Part shown: in pieces, positions 25,030 through 34,569 of the stretch
How positions within the stretch are numbered: the first letter of the stretch is position 1
Layout: each line of letters begins with the position of its first letter
From: an uncultured Porphyromonadaceae bacterium
Lineage (GTDB): Bacteria > Bacteroidota > Bacteroidia > Bacteroidales > Barnesiellaceae_A
NCBI GenBank assembly: GCA_900538705.1
Contig: UPZG01000001.1
Location: forward strand, 124,001-188,000
Length of the DNA: 64,000 nucleotides
Reading direction: 5' to 3'
Notes under the pieces: generated by a model
Told to the model about the DNA's origin: nothing
The model's input: only the letters and a program-made list of their open reading frames with translations
The model's database searches: none
Made by a program: the position numbers and the translations under genes

Positions 25030-26835
25030 ATGACTAATTTATTGGCTTCGTTGCCGCAACGTCAAGCATCGAAGTATGCTAAGAGAGAAGTATTCAAGTA
25101 TCAAGATTACGAAACGGGTAAGTGGCACTCGGCTTCGTGGAGTGAATTTTCACACTTGGTAGATACTGCCGCTTTCTCGATGGCGCGTTTAGGTATCAAG
25201 GAACATGACAATATAGCTGTTTTCACGCAGAACTGTTTAGGCGGTTTTGTAGTAGATTTTGCAGCTTTTGCCAATCGTGCTGTTATTGCTCCATTGTATG
25301 CCACCAGTTCTGTTGAGCAGATAAGTTATATCATACAAGAAACTGAAGCTCGATTGCTTTTTATCGGAGGTCAGCAGCAATATGACGAGTGGCGGGCTGC
25401 CGCAGTCGATTGTCCGTCGGTAGAGAATGTTGTTGTTTTTGACCCTCATGTAATTCTTGCTGACGATGATACAACGGCTATTTATTACGATAAGTTTTTG
25501 GCCATGGGAGAAGAGGCTGCCGATGATGTGAAAACTATGGTTGCTCGTCGTCGGGAAGCCGGTGAGCCAAGCGACTTGGCTACACTAATATATACGTCGG
25601 GAACTACGGGTGTGCCTAAGGGTGTGATGTTGTCGCATGCCAACTTCGATGAGGCGATGCGCATACATTTGCAGCGCCTGGTTACATGTAGTGACAACGA
25701 TTTATCTCTTTGCTTTTTACCGTTGACGCACATCTTTGAACGCGCGTGGAGCTATTATTGCCTGACTGTAGGTATGCGTATTGCTATCAATTACAATCCT
25801 AAGGAGATACAGAAGGCTGTCAAGGAGATACGTCCGACGCTTATGTGCAGTGTACCTCGTTTTTGGGAGAAGGTATATGCTGCCGTGCAGGATTTTATAG
25901 CTTCTCGTAAAGGTATATCGGCTTATATGATAAAGAGAGCCCTGAGGGTGGGACGTCGTCGTAATGTAGAGTATATAGCGAAAAATCGTCGAGTGCCGAT
26001 GCTTACCGAATTACAATACAAGTTTTTCGATAAGTTGGTCTTCTCAAAGTTGCGTAAGACTATAGGTATAGAGCGTGGTAACTTCTTCCCTGTAGCAGGA
26101 GCTCCGTTGAGTGATACTATCAATGAGTTCTTGCATGCTTGTGGTATATCTATTATTTATGGTTACGGTTTGTCTGAGACTACGGCGTCGGTATCGTGTT
26201 ACGATCCTAACGACTACCGCTTGGGAACTGTAGGTACTGTAATGCCCGATGTGCAAGTGCGCTTGGGAGAAAACAACGAAATATTGGTAAAAGGGCGTAC
26301 GGTTATGCAAGGTTACTACAAGAAACCGGAAGAGACAGCATCTGTTTTTACAGCCGACGGATGGTTCCGTACTGGAGATGCCGGCAAGGTAGAGGATGGC
26401 AGAATAGTGCTTACGGAACGTATCAAAGACCTTTTCAAGACCTCAAATGGTAAATATATCGCGCCACAAGCAATAGAGAGTTGCCTTGGCGGTGACAAAT
26501 ATATAGAGCAGGTAGCCGTCATAGGCGACCAACGCAAGTATGTAACTGCTATTATTGTGCCGGCTTATGAAGCCCTCTCGGAGTATGCACGTAAGATGCA
26601 GATACAATATCGCACGCTCGAGGATTTGGTACGTAACAAAGAAATTATCAAGATGATAGAAGAGCGTATCGCTCGTTTGCAATCGGGATTTGCTCGTTTC
26701 GAACAAATCAAACGTTTTACATTGTTGCCCCATGCATTCACCATGGAGCGAGGTGAGCTTACTAACACCTTGAAATTGCGTCGTGCTATCATTAATAAGT
26801 TGTACAGTAAGGAAATAGAGGCAATGTACGCTTAA
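25030..26835 (+). CDS. fadD: Long-chain fatty-acid-CoA ligase (AMP-forming)
   Basis: A 601-residue ANL-superfamily enzyme. The P-loop is TLIYTSGTTGVPKGVMLSH (about 187-205), then YGYGLSETTASVSCYDP (the A5/A6 region, carrying the adenine-contact Glu), FRTGDAGKVEDGRIVLTERIKDLFKTSNGKYIAPQAIE (the hinge Asp and Lys segment), and a normal C-terminal domain. It activates long-chain fatty acids to acyl-CoA via acyl-AMP. Transcribed alone: own -7 box and a terminator hairpin at 26864-26890. The symbol is by family; Bacteroidales carry several paralogues. Confidence 0.9.
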   Translation: MTNLLASLPQRQASKYAKREVFKYQDYETGKWHSASWSEFSHLVDTAAFSMARLGIKEHDNIAVFTQNCLGGFVVDFAAFANRAVIAPLYATSSVEQISYIIQETEARLLFIGGQQQYDEWRAAAVDCPSVENVVVFDPHVILADDDTTAIYYDKFLAMGEEAADDVKTMVARRREAGEPSDLATLIYTSGTTGVPKGVMLSHANFDEAMRIHLQRLVTCSDNDLSLCFLPLTHIFERAWSYYCLTVGMRIAINYNPKEIQKAVKEIRPTLMCSVPRFWEKVYAAVQDFIASRKGISAYMIKRALRVGRRRNVEYIAKNRRVPMLTELQYKFFDKLVFSKLRKTIGIERGNFFPVAGAPLSDTINEFLHACGISIIYGYGLSETTASVSCYDPNDYRLGTVGTVMPDVQVRLGENNEILVKGRTVMQGYYKKPEETASVFTADGWFRTGDAGKVEDGRIVLTERIKDLFKTSNGKYIAPQAIESCLGGDKYIEQVAVIGDQRKYVTAIIVPAYEALSEYARKMQIQYRTLEDLVRNKEIIKMIEERIARLQSGFARFEQIKRFTLLPHAFTMERGELTNTLKLRRAIINKLYSKEIEAMYA

Positions 26836-26848
26836 TTTGTCTTTGATA

Positions 26849-26881
26849 TTTGGCATATAAGGGAAGGACGTACTATCTTTG
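26849..26881 (+). promoter_or_regulatory. prfB promoter, lying inside the fadD terminator
   Basis: -33 TTTG (26849-26852), 21-nt spacer, -7 TATCTTTG (26874-26881). The -7 box occupies the loop of the terminator stem at 26864-26890. Confidence 0.6.
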
Positions 26882-26890
26882 TACGTCCTT
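26864..26890 (+). terminator. Terminator after the acyl-CoA ligase gene
   Basis: 10-bp stem AAGGACGTAC / GTACGTCCTT, 7-nt loop, then TTCTTA. It overlaps the prfB promoter. Confidence 0.65.
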
Positions 26891-26941
26891 TTCTTATAGG
26901 GAGGAACAAGTGATTATAATAATAAAATAAGTACTGAACAG

Positions 26942-28052
26942 ATGATTACACAGGAACAATTAAAAGAGACGGAAGAACGCAAGTTGGCGTTGAGGAGGTA
27001 TCTTTGACATCGATGCGAAGAAAATAGAAGTCGAAGAAGAGGAGTTGCGCACTCAAGCTCCCGGTTTTTGGGATGACCAGAAGAAGGCAGAGCAACAAAT
27101 GCGCAAGATAAAGGGAATTCGCTCGTGGATTGAAGGCTATGACGAAGTTGATAAAGCAGTAGAAGAGTTGTCGCTTGCCTTTGAGTTTCATAAGGAAGGC
27201 GTAGTAGACGAAGCCGAAGTAGATGCTGCCTATGAACGTGCCGTGTCGCTCGTTGAGAACCTCGAGCTGCGTAATATGTTGCGTCGTGAAGAGGATAAGT
27301 TGGGTGCCATGCTCAAAATCAATTCAGGTGCTGGCGGTACTGAAAGCCAGGACTGGGCGCAGATGCTTATGCGTTTATACATCCGTTGGGGAGAGCGTCA
27401 TAGCTATAAAGTAGCCATAGAACACCTTATAGAAGGTGATGAGGCCGGTATCAAGTCGGTGACGATGCAAATAGACGGTGAGTTTGCCTATGGTTATTTG
27501 AAGAGTGAGAATGGAGTGCATCGTTTGGTGCGGGTGTCTCCCTATAATGCACAAGGGAAACGCATGACATCGTTTGCTTCGGTGTTTGTTACACCTCTTG
27601 TAGACGATACCATCGAGGTCAATATTAGTCCGGCTGCTATCTCTTGGGATACCTTCAGGTCGGGAGGCGCCGGTGGTCAGAACGTAAATAAGGTAGAGTC
27701 GGGCGTTCGTCTGCGCTATCAGTATAAGGACCCTTATACGGGAGAGGAGGAGGAAATCCTTATCGAGAATACAGAAACCCGCGACCAACCCAAAAACAAG
27801 GAGAACGCCATGCGACAATTACGTTCTATATTGTATGACAAGGAGTTGAAGCATCGTATGGAGGAGCAGGCTAAGATAGAAGCCGGCAAAAAGAAGATTG
27901 AATGGGGCTCCCAGATACGTAGTTATGTATTTGATGATCGTCGTGTGAAAGACCACCGTACCAATTACCAAACATCGGATGTAAACAGTGTGATGGATGG
28001 TGAGATAGATGATTTCATCAAGGCTTATTTGATGGAGTTTGGCGACCAATAA
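26942..28052 (+). CDS. prfB: Peptide chain release factor 2, with programmed +1 frameshift
   Basis: The first 21 codons (ATG at 26942) run to CTT-TGA at 27002-27007. Skipping the T at 27005 enters the frame GAC..., which runs to TAA at 28050-28052, for 369 residues. The slippery site has the classic RF2 form: a strong SD-like AGGAGG immediately before TAT CTT TGA C. The frameshift is autoregulatory, since RF2 itself reads UGA and low RF2 lets ribosomes pause and shift. The GGQ motif is at residues 244-246. The tripeptide that discriminates stop codons is SPY (199-201), where E. coli RF2 has SPF. A naive annotation would split or truncate this gene. Ended by the hairpin at 28081-28116. Confidence 0.95.
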
Positions 28053-28080
28053 GGTTTCCCTTAGTTTCTGATATAATTTA

Positions 28081-28116
28081 AGAGCCACACCTTTGCTTAT
28101 ATCAAGGTGTGGCTCT
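28081..28116 (+). terminator. Terminator after prfB
   Basis: 13-bp stem AGAGCCACACCTT / AAGGTGTGGCTCT, 10-nt loop, then CTTTTTG. Confidence 0.8.
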
Positions 28117-28164
28117 CTTTTTGTCTCTCCCCTTATATTATAGTGGAATGTATAGGTAAAAAAC

Positions 28165-28198
28165 GAGGCCGTCTCAAAGTTTATTTTGAGACGGCCTC
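28165..28198. terminator. Bidirectional terminator between prfB and secDF
   Basis: 14-bp stem GAGGCCGTCTCAAA / TTTGAGACGGCCTC with a 6-nt loop. It is flanked by A-rich DNA on the left (T-run on -) and by ATTTTTAT on the right. It serves the convergent secDF gene and probably backs up the prfB terminator. Confidence 0.8.
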
Positions 28199-28221
28199 AT
28201 TTTTATATAATGATACTGTTA

Positions 28222-31200
28222 TTACTTAGTAGCAACTTCGTCTACGTCGATACCTTGTTTTTTCAGTTTGCGACGTTGCATATCGAATGCAATAGGCGTT
28301 GCAACAAACAGGGTAGCAAACGTACCGACGATGATACCTACCACCATGGCAAATACGAAGCTACGCAACGTATCAGCACCGATGAAGAGGATAATAATCA
28401 GTACAATCAATGTACTTGACGATGTGTTCAACGTACGCGAAAGTGTGCTGTTGAGGGCGTAGTTGATAACCTCACGACGGTTGCGTTTGGGATAGAGTTG
28501 CATTATTTCGCGGATACGGTCAAATACCACCACGGTATCGTTAATGGCATAACCTATCACAGTAAGAATGGCAGCTATAAATGTCTGGTCTATCTCCATA
28601 GAGAAGGGCAGTATTCCGTAGAATACAGAGTACAGACCTATGATGACAAACGTTGTGAATGCCAATGATACGAGCGTACCTACACTGAACGAGATGTCTT
28701 TGAAACGGAACAAGATGTAGAGTGCAATAGCGATGAGTGAGAAGAGAACCGACCAGAATGCGCCTGTCTTTATATCGTCGGCGATAGACGGTCCTACCTT
28801 TTGTACACTCATGATGTTGTCACTTTGGAATTGCTCTATTGTCTTACCGTTCAACATAGGTTGCAAGCCGGTATAGAGTTTCTCTATGATTTCTGCATCG
28901 ATGCTTTCATCGGCATCGGCAATACGATAGTTGGTAGAGATACGTACTTGGTTTTCGCTGGTAATAGTGATAACCGAGAGTGAGCTACCTTCAAACTGAG
29001 GCTCGAGCATGTTGGCAATTTCTTGAGTCTTCACAGCCTCATCGAAACGAACGACATAGTTACGACCGCCCGAGAAGTCAATGCCTTGGCTCAAACCGCG
29101 AACACCAAGCGAAACGCCCATAATGACTACCAATACGATGCAGATGATGTATCCTACTTTACGAAGTCCCAAGAAATTGATATGATTGTCTGTAAGCAGG
29201 TTCTTCGATATGCTGGTAGTGAAAGATATATTCTTGAACCAACCTTTTTCGATACCGCTTTCGAGTATGATGCGTGTAACAAAAATGGCAATGAAGAACG
29301 AAACCAAAAGACCTATAATCAACGTAGTGGCAAAACCTTTGATAGGACCTGTACCGTAGAGCAGGAGGATGACACCGGTGATGATAGAAGTCAAGTTAGA
29401 GTCGAAGATGGCCGAGAAGGCATTCTTGTAACCATCGGCAACAGCCGATTTCAGATTCTTGCCGGCACGAAGTTCTTCCTTGCAACGCTCATAGATGAGC
29501 ACGTTGGCATCTACTGCCATACCTAATGACAGGATAAGACCGGCGATACCCGAAAGGGTGAGCACTGCTTGTAATGATGCCAAAATACCCAATGTGAAGA
29601 ATCCGTTGAGTATCAGACCGAAGTCTACTATCAAGCCGGGAGTCCAACCGTACATGATAATCATGTAAGCCATCAGTATGATAAGAGCTATAGCAAACGA
29701 AATGGTTCCGCTTGTGATAGCTTCTTGTCCGAGTGAAGGACCTATCACGTCTTCCTGTATGATGTGGATGCCGGCTGCCATCTTACCCGAGTTGAGCACG
29801 TTGGCCAAGTCTTTTGCCTCTTCGGGAGTGAAGCTACCCGAAATTTCAGAGCTACCACCGCTGATGGCACTGTTGACATTGGGGAACGAATATACTTGGT
29901 TGTCGAGGACAATGGCAATAGCATTGCCTATGTTGTTGCCGGTGAGCTTTTCCCACTCTTTGGCACCCTCTCCGTTCATTTCCATGTGAACAACCGAGCC
30001 GCCGCGATATTTATCGAAGTCATCGCGAGCGTTGGTTACTACGTCGCCCGACATGGCTGCTCGGCCACCCTTACCAGCCTTGAGCGCTATGAGTTGATAG
30101 TAAGTATCTTTTTCATCGATGGCTTTTACAGACCAGCGGGGAATGAGGTTTGAGGGCAATATTTCACGAGCCATTCTGCTCGATAAAATTCTGTTTACTT
30201 CGGCCGTGTCTTTTTTATTGGCAATACCGAGTACGGGTGAGCCTTGATATTCGGCCGGTTGCAGTACGGCGAAGAGCGGGTTTTGTTTGCGGAATTGTTC
30301 CAATTGTTGCGATTCGCTCATATCTTCGCCAGCGAGTTGCTCTTTAAGGCTTGAGACAGCTGTTGTATCAGCAACAGTTGTGTCAGTTACAGCTTCGGCA
30401 ACAATGGCGGTAGTGTCGGTTACTACTTCAGTATTGGCTGCTATCGAGGCAGCGAGCTCGTTGTTGACGGCTTGCAATCTCGGGAGAATCTCTTCTACTT
30501 TGTAAGTTTCCCAGAATTCGAGGTTGGCAGTACCTTGCAGGAGTTTGCGGATACGCTCGGGTTCTTTTATACCGGGCATCTCGATGAGGATACGGCCATC
30601 TCTTTCGAGTTTCTGTATGTTAGGCGATACAACACCGAAGCGGTCGATACGATTACGTAATACGTTGTAAGAGTTGTCTATGGCAGTGTTCAGCTCTTCG
30701 CGCAGTACGTTTATTACTTCGTCGTTAGAAGCGTTCGGTTTGATACGGTCTTTCAGTTGTATGGTGCTGAAGATAGCGGAAAGCCTTACATTGGGATCAA
30801 TTTTCTTGTATTCTGCGAGGAATACGTTCAGGAAGTCGTTGTTGTCGGCTTGGTTGGCAACAGCGTTGGCGATGGCTTGGTTGAAGTTGACGTCTGGGTT
30901 GTTGTTTGAGAGCGACTTCAATACATCGGCAACAGAAATTTGCAGGACAACGTTCATACCGCCCTTGAGGTCAAGGCCGAGACCCATTTCCATTTCACGG
31001 CATTTCTGATAGGTATATCCCAAATAGACTTTCTCCATAGAGATAGAGTCTATGTACTCTTTGTACTTAGCTTCGTTGCCTGCAGCATATTCCTCAGCTT
31101 TGTTTTGGTAATGATAGGTTACCAAAGAGAAAGAAAGGTAGAACAAGCACACCAAAGCAAGAAGTACGGCAATGATTTTAATAAAACCTTTGTTTTGCAT
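28222..31200 (-). CDS. secDF: Fused protein translocase subunit SecDF
   Basis: A 992-residue fusion of SecD and SecF. The SecD half has GLGLDLKGGMNVVL (about 73-86), an extended periplasmic region, and AVDANVLIYERCKEE near its last helices. The SecF half begins near KNISFTTSISKNLLTDNHINFLGLRKVGY, and has GIDFSGGRNYVVRF and the helix GYAINDTVVVFDRIRE. About 12 transmembrane helices are expected. SecDF uses the proton gradient to pull preproteins across the membrane after SecA. Fusion is usual in Bacteroidota. The SecD periplasmic part carries an Ala/Val/Thr-rich stretch (about 245-275) that looks like a flexible linker. A -7 box lies at 31251-31258. Confidence 0.95.
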   Translation of the reverse strand: MQNKGFIKIIAVLLALVCLFYLSFSLVTYHYQNKAEEYAAGNEAKYKEYIDSISMEKVYLGYTYQKCREMEMGLGLDLKGGMNVVLQISVADVLKSLSNNNPDVNFNQAIANAVANQADNNDFLNVFLAEYKKIDPNVRLSAIFSTIQLKDRIKPNASNDEVINVLREELNTAIDNSYNVLRNRIDRFGVVSPNIQKLERDGRILIEMPGIKEPERIRKLLQGTANLEFWETYKVEEILPRLQAVNNELAASIAANTEVVTDTTAIVAEAVTDTTVADTTAVSSLKEQLAGEDMSESQQLEQFRKQNPLFAVLQPAEYQGSPVLGIANKKDTAEVNRILSSRMAREILPSNLIPRWSVKAIDEKDTYYQLIALKAGKGGRAAMSGDVVTNARDDFDKYRGGSVVHMEMNGEGAKEWEKLTGNNIGNAIAIVLDNQVYSFPNVNSAISGGSSEISGSFTPEEAKDLANVLNSGKMAAGIHIIQEDVIGPSLGQEAITSGTISFAIALIILMAYMIIMYGWTPGLIVDFGLILNGFFTLGILASLQAVLTLSGIAGLILSLGMAVDANVLIYERCKEELRAGKNLKSAVADGYKNAFSAIFDSNLTSIITGVILLLYGTGPIKGFATTLIIGLLVSFFIAIFVTRIILESGIEKGWFKNISFTTSISKNLLTDNHINFLGLRKVGYIICIVLVVIMGVSLGVRGLSQGIDFSGGRNYVVRFDEAVKTQEIANMLEPQFEGSSLSVITITSENQVRISTNYRIADADESIDAEIIEKLYTGLQPMLNGKTIEQFQSDNIMSVQKVGPSIADDIKTGAFWSVLFSLIAIALYILFRFKDISFSVGTLVSLAFTTFVIIGLYSVFYGILPFSMEIDQTFIAAILTVIGYAINDTVVVFDRIREIMQLYPKRNRREVINYALNSTLSRTLNTSSSTLIVLIIILFIGADTLRSFVFAMVVGIIVGTFATLFVATPIAFDMQRRKLKKQGIDVDEVATK

Positions 31201-31250
31201 GTGTTTTTTTATTTTATTTTTTTATTTTAGTTTGCGGTTGATTTAGCGTG

Positions 31251-31258
31251 CAAATATA
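31251..31258 (-). promoter_or_regulatory. -7 box of secDF
   Basis: TATATTTG on the - strand, 50 nt before the start codon. A TTTG lies upstream (31285-31282) at a slightly long spacing of 23 nt. Confidence 0.5.
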
Positions 31259-31377
31259 AGTTTTTTTTTCCTACCCAGGGGCAAATAGGTTCTATTTATT
31301 TGTTTTTTTACCCTTCTATTCAAGAGGAAAGCGACAAAAGCGGTATGCATCGCACTTTTTTCGTATCTTTATCGCCC

Positions 31378-31385
31378 TATATTTG
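31378..31385 (+). promoter_or_regulatory. -7 box of the Ig-like lipoprotein gene
   Basis: TATATTTG on the + strand, 13 nt before the ATG at 31399. It rules out the ATG at 31300 and predicts a very short leader. Confidence 0.5.
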
Positions 31386-31398
31386 TTTGTTAGGTAGT

Positions 31399-33387
31399 AT
31401 GAAGCATCGTTCGTTTTACCGCAACCACATTGCGGCATTTCTCTTGATAGCTCTGTTGGGAGCTGTGGTATACTCATGTGCCAACATGTCGAGGCCGGGT
31501 GGAGGTCCTCGTGATGTAGAGCCGCCACGCTACTTACGCAGTAAGCCTTTACCCGATGCAGTGAATGTGACCGATAATCGTATAGAGATAGACTTTGATG
31601 AAATTATACAGGTGGAGAATCCTTCGGAAAAGATTATCGTTTCGCCACCACAAATAGAGCAGCCTAAGATACAAACCCAGGGTAAGAAGCTACGTATAGA
31701 GTTGCTTGATACGTTGAGACCCAACACTACTTATACTATCGACTTCAGTGATGCTATCGTTGATAACAATGAGAAAAATGTTCTCTCGGGTTTTGCCTTA
31801 TCTTTCTCGACCGGCGAGTCGCGCGACTCGTTGCAGATTTCTGGCATATTGCTCAATGCAGAGGATTTAGAGCCTATTACGGGAATGCTGGTGGGTGTAT
31901 ATAGTAATCTCGACGATACGGCTTTTACTACTCTTCCCATGGAGCGTATTGCAGCGAGCGATGCACTTGGGCACTTTACAATACGCAATCTCAGTCCAGG
32001 CCGTTATAGGGTGGTTGCGTTGAAAGATATGAACCGCGACTACCATTTCGACAATCCGTCGGAAGATATAGCATTCTTAGACACTATCGTTGAGCCTTAT
32101 GCAATGCGCGAGCAATATGTCGATTCTCTGTGGGTCGACAGTCTTACGCTTGATACGGTGATAACCTACGACTACAATCGTTTCTATCCTGACAATATCC
32201 TGCTTACGGCATTCAACGAGGGTTTCAAGACACGATATATGGAAAGTTACGAGCGAAAGGAACGTAATCGGCTTGATGTAATCTACTCTGCTCCTCACGA
32301 CTCATTACCGTTGCTTAAACCGCTCAATTTCGAGCCTCGTCAAGAGTGGTATGTGTTGGAAGGAAACCTTACGAATGATACTCTCTCGTACTGGCTTACT
32401 GACTCGATTGTATATAATATGGATACGTTGCGCATAGCAATGGATTATTACCGAACCGATTCGCTCAATGAGTTGTCGCTCTATAATGATACTTTACAGT
32501 ATATATACAGGCCTCCCAAAACGCAGAAAAAGAAAAGTAGGAAAGCAAAGAATGATACTCTTCCCGAGGTAGAGCCTACCGTATTTATGCAGATGACCGT
32601 GGGTATAACATCCAAGCAAGATGTCAACAAGCCTTTTATGATAGAGTTTGCTACTCCTGTAGCGACATTGAACAACGCAGCTTTTCATCTTGCCGAAAAG
32701 AAAGATACGCTATGGATATCACAACCCGATAGTACATATACATTGGTGCAAGACTCGTCCAATATCCGTCGTTACTATTTCGGCCATAAATGGAAGCCTG
32801 AGGCGACGTACCGTTTTACAGTCGACTCTATGGCTGTAAGCGATATTTACGGTCTGCATACCGATAAGTATAGCAAGGACTTCACCATAAAGTCTATGCA
32901 AGAGTATTCCAATCTGTATTTTGCCATTACTGGCGTTGCCGATAGTGCTGTGGTACAGTTGCTCAACAACAGTGACAAAGTGGTGACGCAAGCTCCTGTA
33001 AAAGACGGCGGGGCAGAGTTTACCTACCTGAAGCCCGGTACATACTATGCACGGCTTTTTATCGACCGTAATGGTAATGGTAAGTATGACACGGGCAACT
33101 ATGCTGCCAAGTTGCAGCCTGAGGAGGTTTATTATTATCCGTCGGCGGTAGAGTTGAAAGCCTTCTGGAATGTTGAACAGGCGTGGAATATCTATGAGAA
33201 AGCAATAGATATGCAAAAGCCTTATGCCATCAAGAAAAACAAGCCCAAAGACCAGAAGCCGCCCGAGGAGGAAGAAGACGAAGAAGAGGACGGATATTAT
33301 AACAATATGTACGACAATAACTATTATAACAATGGGACTAATACTACACCCAATAATTTCACGGGTACGCAGTACCGTCCTTATTAG
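31399..33387 (+). CDS. Ig-like (SbsA/Big-type) domain lipoprotein
   Basis: About 662 residues, start chosen at MKHRSFYRN for its signal peptide and lipobox (AVVYSC). The first domain, with DNRIEIDFDEIIQVENPSEKIIVSPP and LRPNTTYTIDFSDAIVDNNEKN, is the bacterial Ig-like (Big_5/SbsA) domain common at the start of Bacteroidetes surface lipoproteins. Next comes a carboxypeptidase-regulatory-like segment (LSPGRYRVVALKDMNRDYHFD). Near the C terminus a similar GTYYARLFIDRNGNGKYDTGNY lies before an acidic stretch (EEEEDEEEDG) and an Asn/Tyr-rich tail. Role unknown; probably surface- or periplasm-facing. The DUF3108 gene starts inside its end (56-nt overlap). Confidence 0.8.
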   Translation: MKHRSFYRNHIAAFLLIALLGAVVYSCANMSRPGGGPRDVEPPRYLRSKPLPDAVNVTDNRIEIDFDEIIQVENPSEKIIVSPPQIEQPKIQTQGKKLRIELLDTLRPNTTYTIDFSDAIVDNNEKNVLSGFALSFSTGESRDSLQISGILLNAEDLEPITGMLVGVYSNLDDTAFTTLPMERIAASDALGHFTIRNLSPGRYRVVALKDMNRDYHFDNPSEDIAFLDTIVEPYAMREQYVDSLWVDSLTLDTVITYDYNRFYPDNILLTAFNEGFKTRYMESYERKERNRLDVIYSAPHDSLPLLKPLNFEPRQEWYVLEGNLTNDTLSYWLTDSIVYNMDTLRIAMDYYRTDSLNELSLYNDTLQYIYRPPKTQKKKSRKAKNDTLPEVEPTVFMQMTVGITSKQDVNKPFMIEFATPVATLNNAAFHLAEKKDTLWISQPDSTYTLVQDSSNIRRYYFGHKWKPEATYRFTVDSMAVSDIYGLHTDKYSKDFTIKSMQEYSNLYFAITGVADSAVVQLLNNSDKVVTQAPVKDGGAEFTYLKPGTYYARLFIDRNGNGKYDTGNYAAKLQPEEVYYYPSAVELKAFWNVEQAWNIYEKAIDMQKPYAIKKNKPKDQKPPEEEEDEEEDGYYNNMYDNNYYNNGTNTTPNNFTGTQYRPY

Positions 33388-34156
33388 GCTGTTGCTGGTG
33401 GTGTGTGTGATGTTGTCGCCCCTGCGGTTGATAGCAGCTTCGGGCGATAGCATTGTGACGGCTCAAAGAGAGTTGCAGTTGCGTGAGTGCTTGACTTACG
33501 ATATTGTATATCACTGGGGTATTATATGGAAACGGGCGGCAGTAGGTACGTTGTCGATAGAACGGGCGGCAGACAGTTATCGAGCAGTCATGACTGCAAG
33601 TACGCTCCCTTTCGCCGATCGCCTTTTCAAGGTGCGCGATACATTGGTGGCTGAGATGCGTATTGTAGATTTGCGCCCCAAAAACTTTGTAAAGATAGCA
33701 CGTGAAGGCAAATGGCACCAAATAGATAGCCTTACATATTCCTATCGTAATGACAGTACGATGGGTTATACAGTGTTGACACGGCCTGAGAAGAATTTCA
33801 GAGAGGTTGTGCCTATGGCAGTGGAAGACGATGCATACGATATGCTGAGCATTTTCTATAGGGTACGGCAGCTTCCGTTTTATAACATGCAGGTGGGCGA
33901 TATATTTTCTAAACCTATTTTTTCAGGCCGAAACATAGAGCAACTCGATATAGAGTATATGGGTACTGATACGATAGAAGTAATGGACAAACAGTGTGAA
34001 GCCTATTATTTGCGGTTTAGATTCTATGACAGGCAAGGAAAGAAAACAAGTGACAGAATATCGGCATGGCTTAGTGTTGACGATTATATCCCTTTGCAAT
34101 TGGAGGGTAAATTACCTATAGGCTCGATGAAAGTAATATTGGTATCGCGTGAGTAA
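33332..34156 (+). CDS. DUF3108 family secreted protein
   Basis: About 274 residues, start taken at MGLILHPIISRVRSTVLIRL, giving a long basic n-region and a hydrophobic signal ending near RLIAAS. The body has the DUF3108 pattern: LTYDIVYHWGIIWKRAAVGTLSI, a middle with ADRLFKVRDTLVAEM, and a C-terminal RISAWLSVDDYIPLQLEGKLPIGSMKVIL. DUF3108 proteins are periplasmic beta-rich proteins of unknown function. It overlaps the preceding lipoprotein gene by 56 nt, so both are made from one mRNA. Ends at the hairpin at 34191-34225. Confidence 0.78.
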   Translation: MGLILHPIISRVRSTVLIRLLLVVCVMLSPLRLIAASGDSIVTAQRELQLRECLTYDIVYHWGIIWKRAAVGTLSIERAADSYRAVMTASTLPFADRLFKVRDTLVAEMRIVDLRPKNFVKIAREGKWHQIDSLTYSYRNDSTMGYTVLTRPEKNFREVVPMAVEDDAYDMLSIFYRVRQLPFYNMQVGDIFSKPIFSGRNIEQLDIEYMGTDTIEVMDKQCEAYYLRFRFYDRQGKKTSDRISAWLSVDDYIPLQLEGKLPIGSMKVILVSRE

Positions 34157-34190
34157 AAGAATTTTTTAAGGCAGTAGATAAATAAATAAA

Positions 34191-34225
34191 GAGAGCCACC
34201 AAGATTTGTAACTTTGGTGGCTCTC
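34191..34225. terminator. Bidirectional terminator between the DUF3108 and DUF3467 genes
   Basis: 12-bp stem GAGAGCCACCAA / TTGGTGGCTCTC, 11-nt loop, A-rich DNA (AAATAAATAAA) on the left and TTTTATTTATT on the right. It serves both convergent genes. Confidence 0.85.
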
Positions 34226-34245
34226 TTTTATTTATTATTCAGGTA

Positions 34246-34542
34246 TCAGGCTTTGCCGCTGGGACCTACAAAAGGCATCATTCCGCCACGAGGGTCTAAG
34301 ATGGTGCCATATTGCTTTTCGTATTTGTTCATATTGTCTTGCAGGGCAAGCAAGAGACGTTTGGCATGTTCGGCGGTGAGTACGATACGGGCTTTTACAG
34401 GAGCCTTCGCAACACCAGGCATCATGCGGGCGAAGTCGATAACAAACTCCGACGAAGAGTGTGATATTACTGCCAGGTTAGAATATATACCTTCGGCAAC
34501 CTCGGGCGAGAGCTCTATTTGCAATTCTTTTTTTTCTTCCAT
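34246..34542 (-). CDS. DUF3467 family protein
   Basis: A 98-residue protein of the short DUF3467 family: IELSPEVAEGIYSNLAVISHSSSEFVIDFARMMPGVAKAPVKARIVLTAEHAKRLL. The ending with DPRGGMMPFVGPSGKA is proline/glycine-rich. Members are small, soluble and uncharacterised, common in Bacteroidota. Last gene of the surE-tcdA-lolD-NigD-like operon (27-nt gap). Confidence 0.82.
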   Translation of the reverse strand: MEEKKELQIELSPEVAEGIYSNLAVISHSSSEFVIDFARMMPGVAKAPVKARIVLTAEHAKRLLLALQDNMNKYEKQYGTILDPRGGMMPFVGPSGKA

Positions 34543-34569
34543 AATAGTAGTATTTATTTTGTGTGATTG

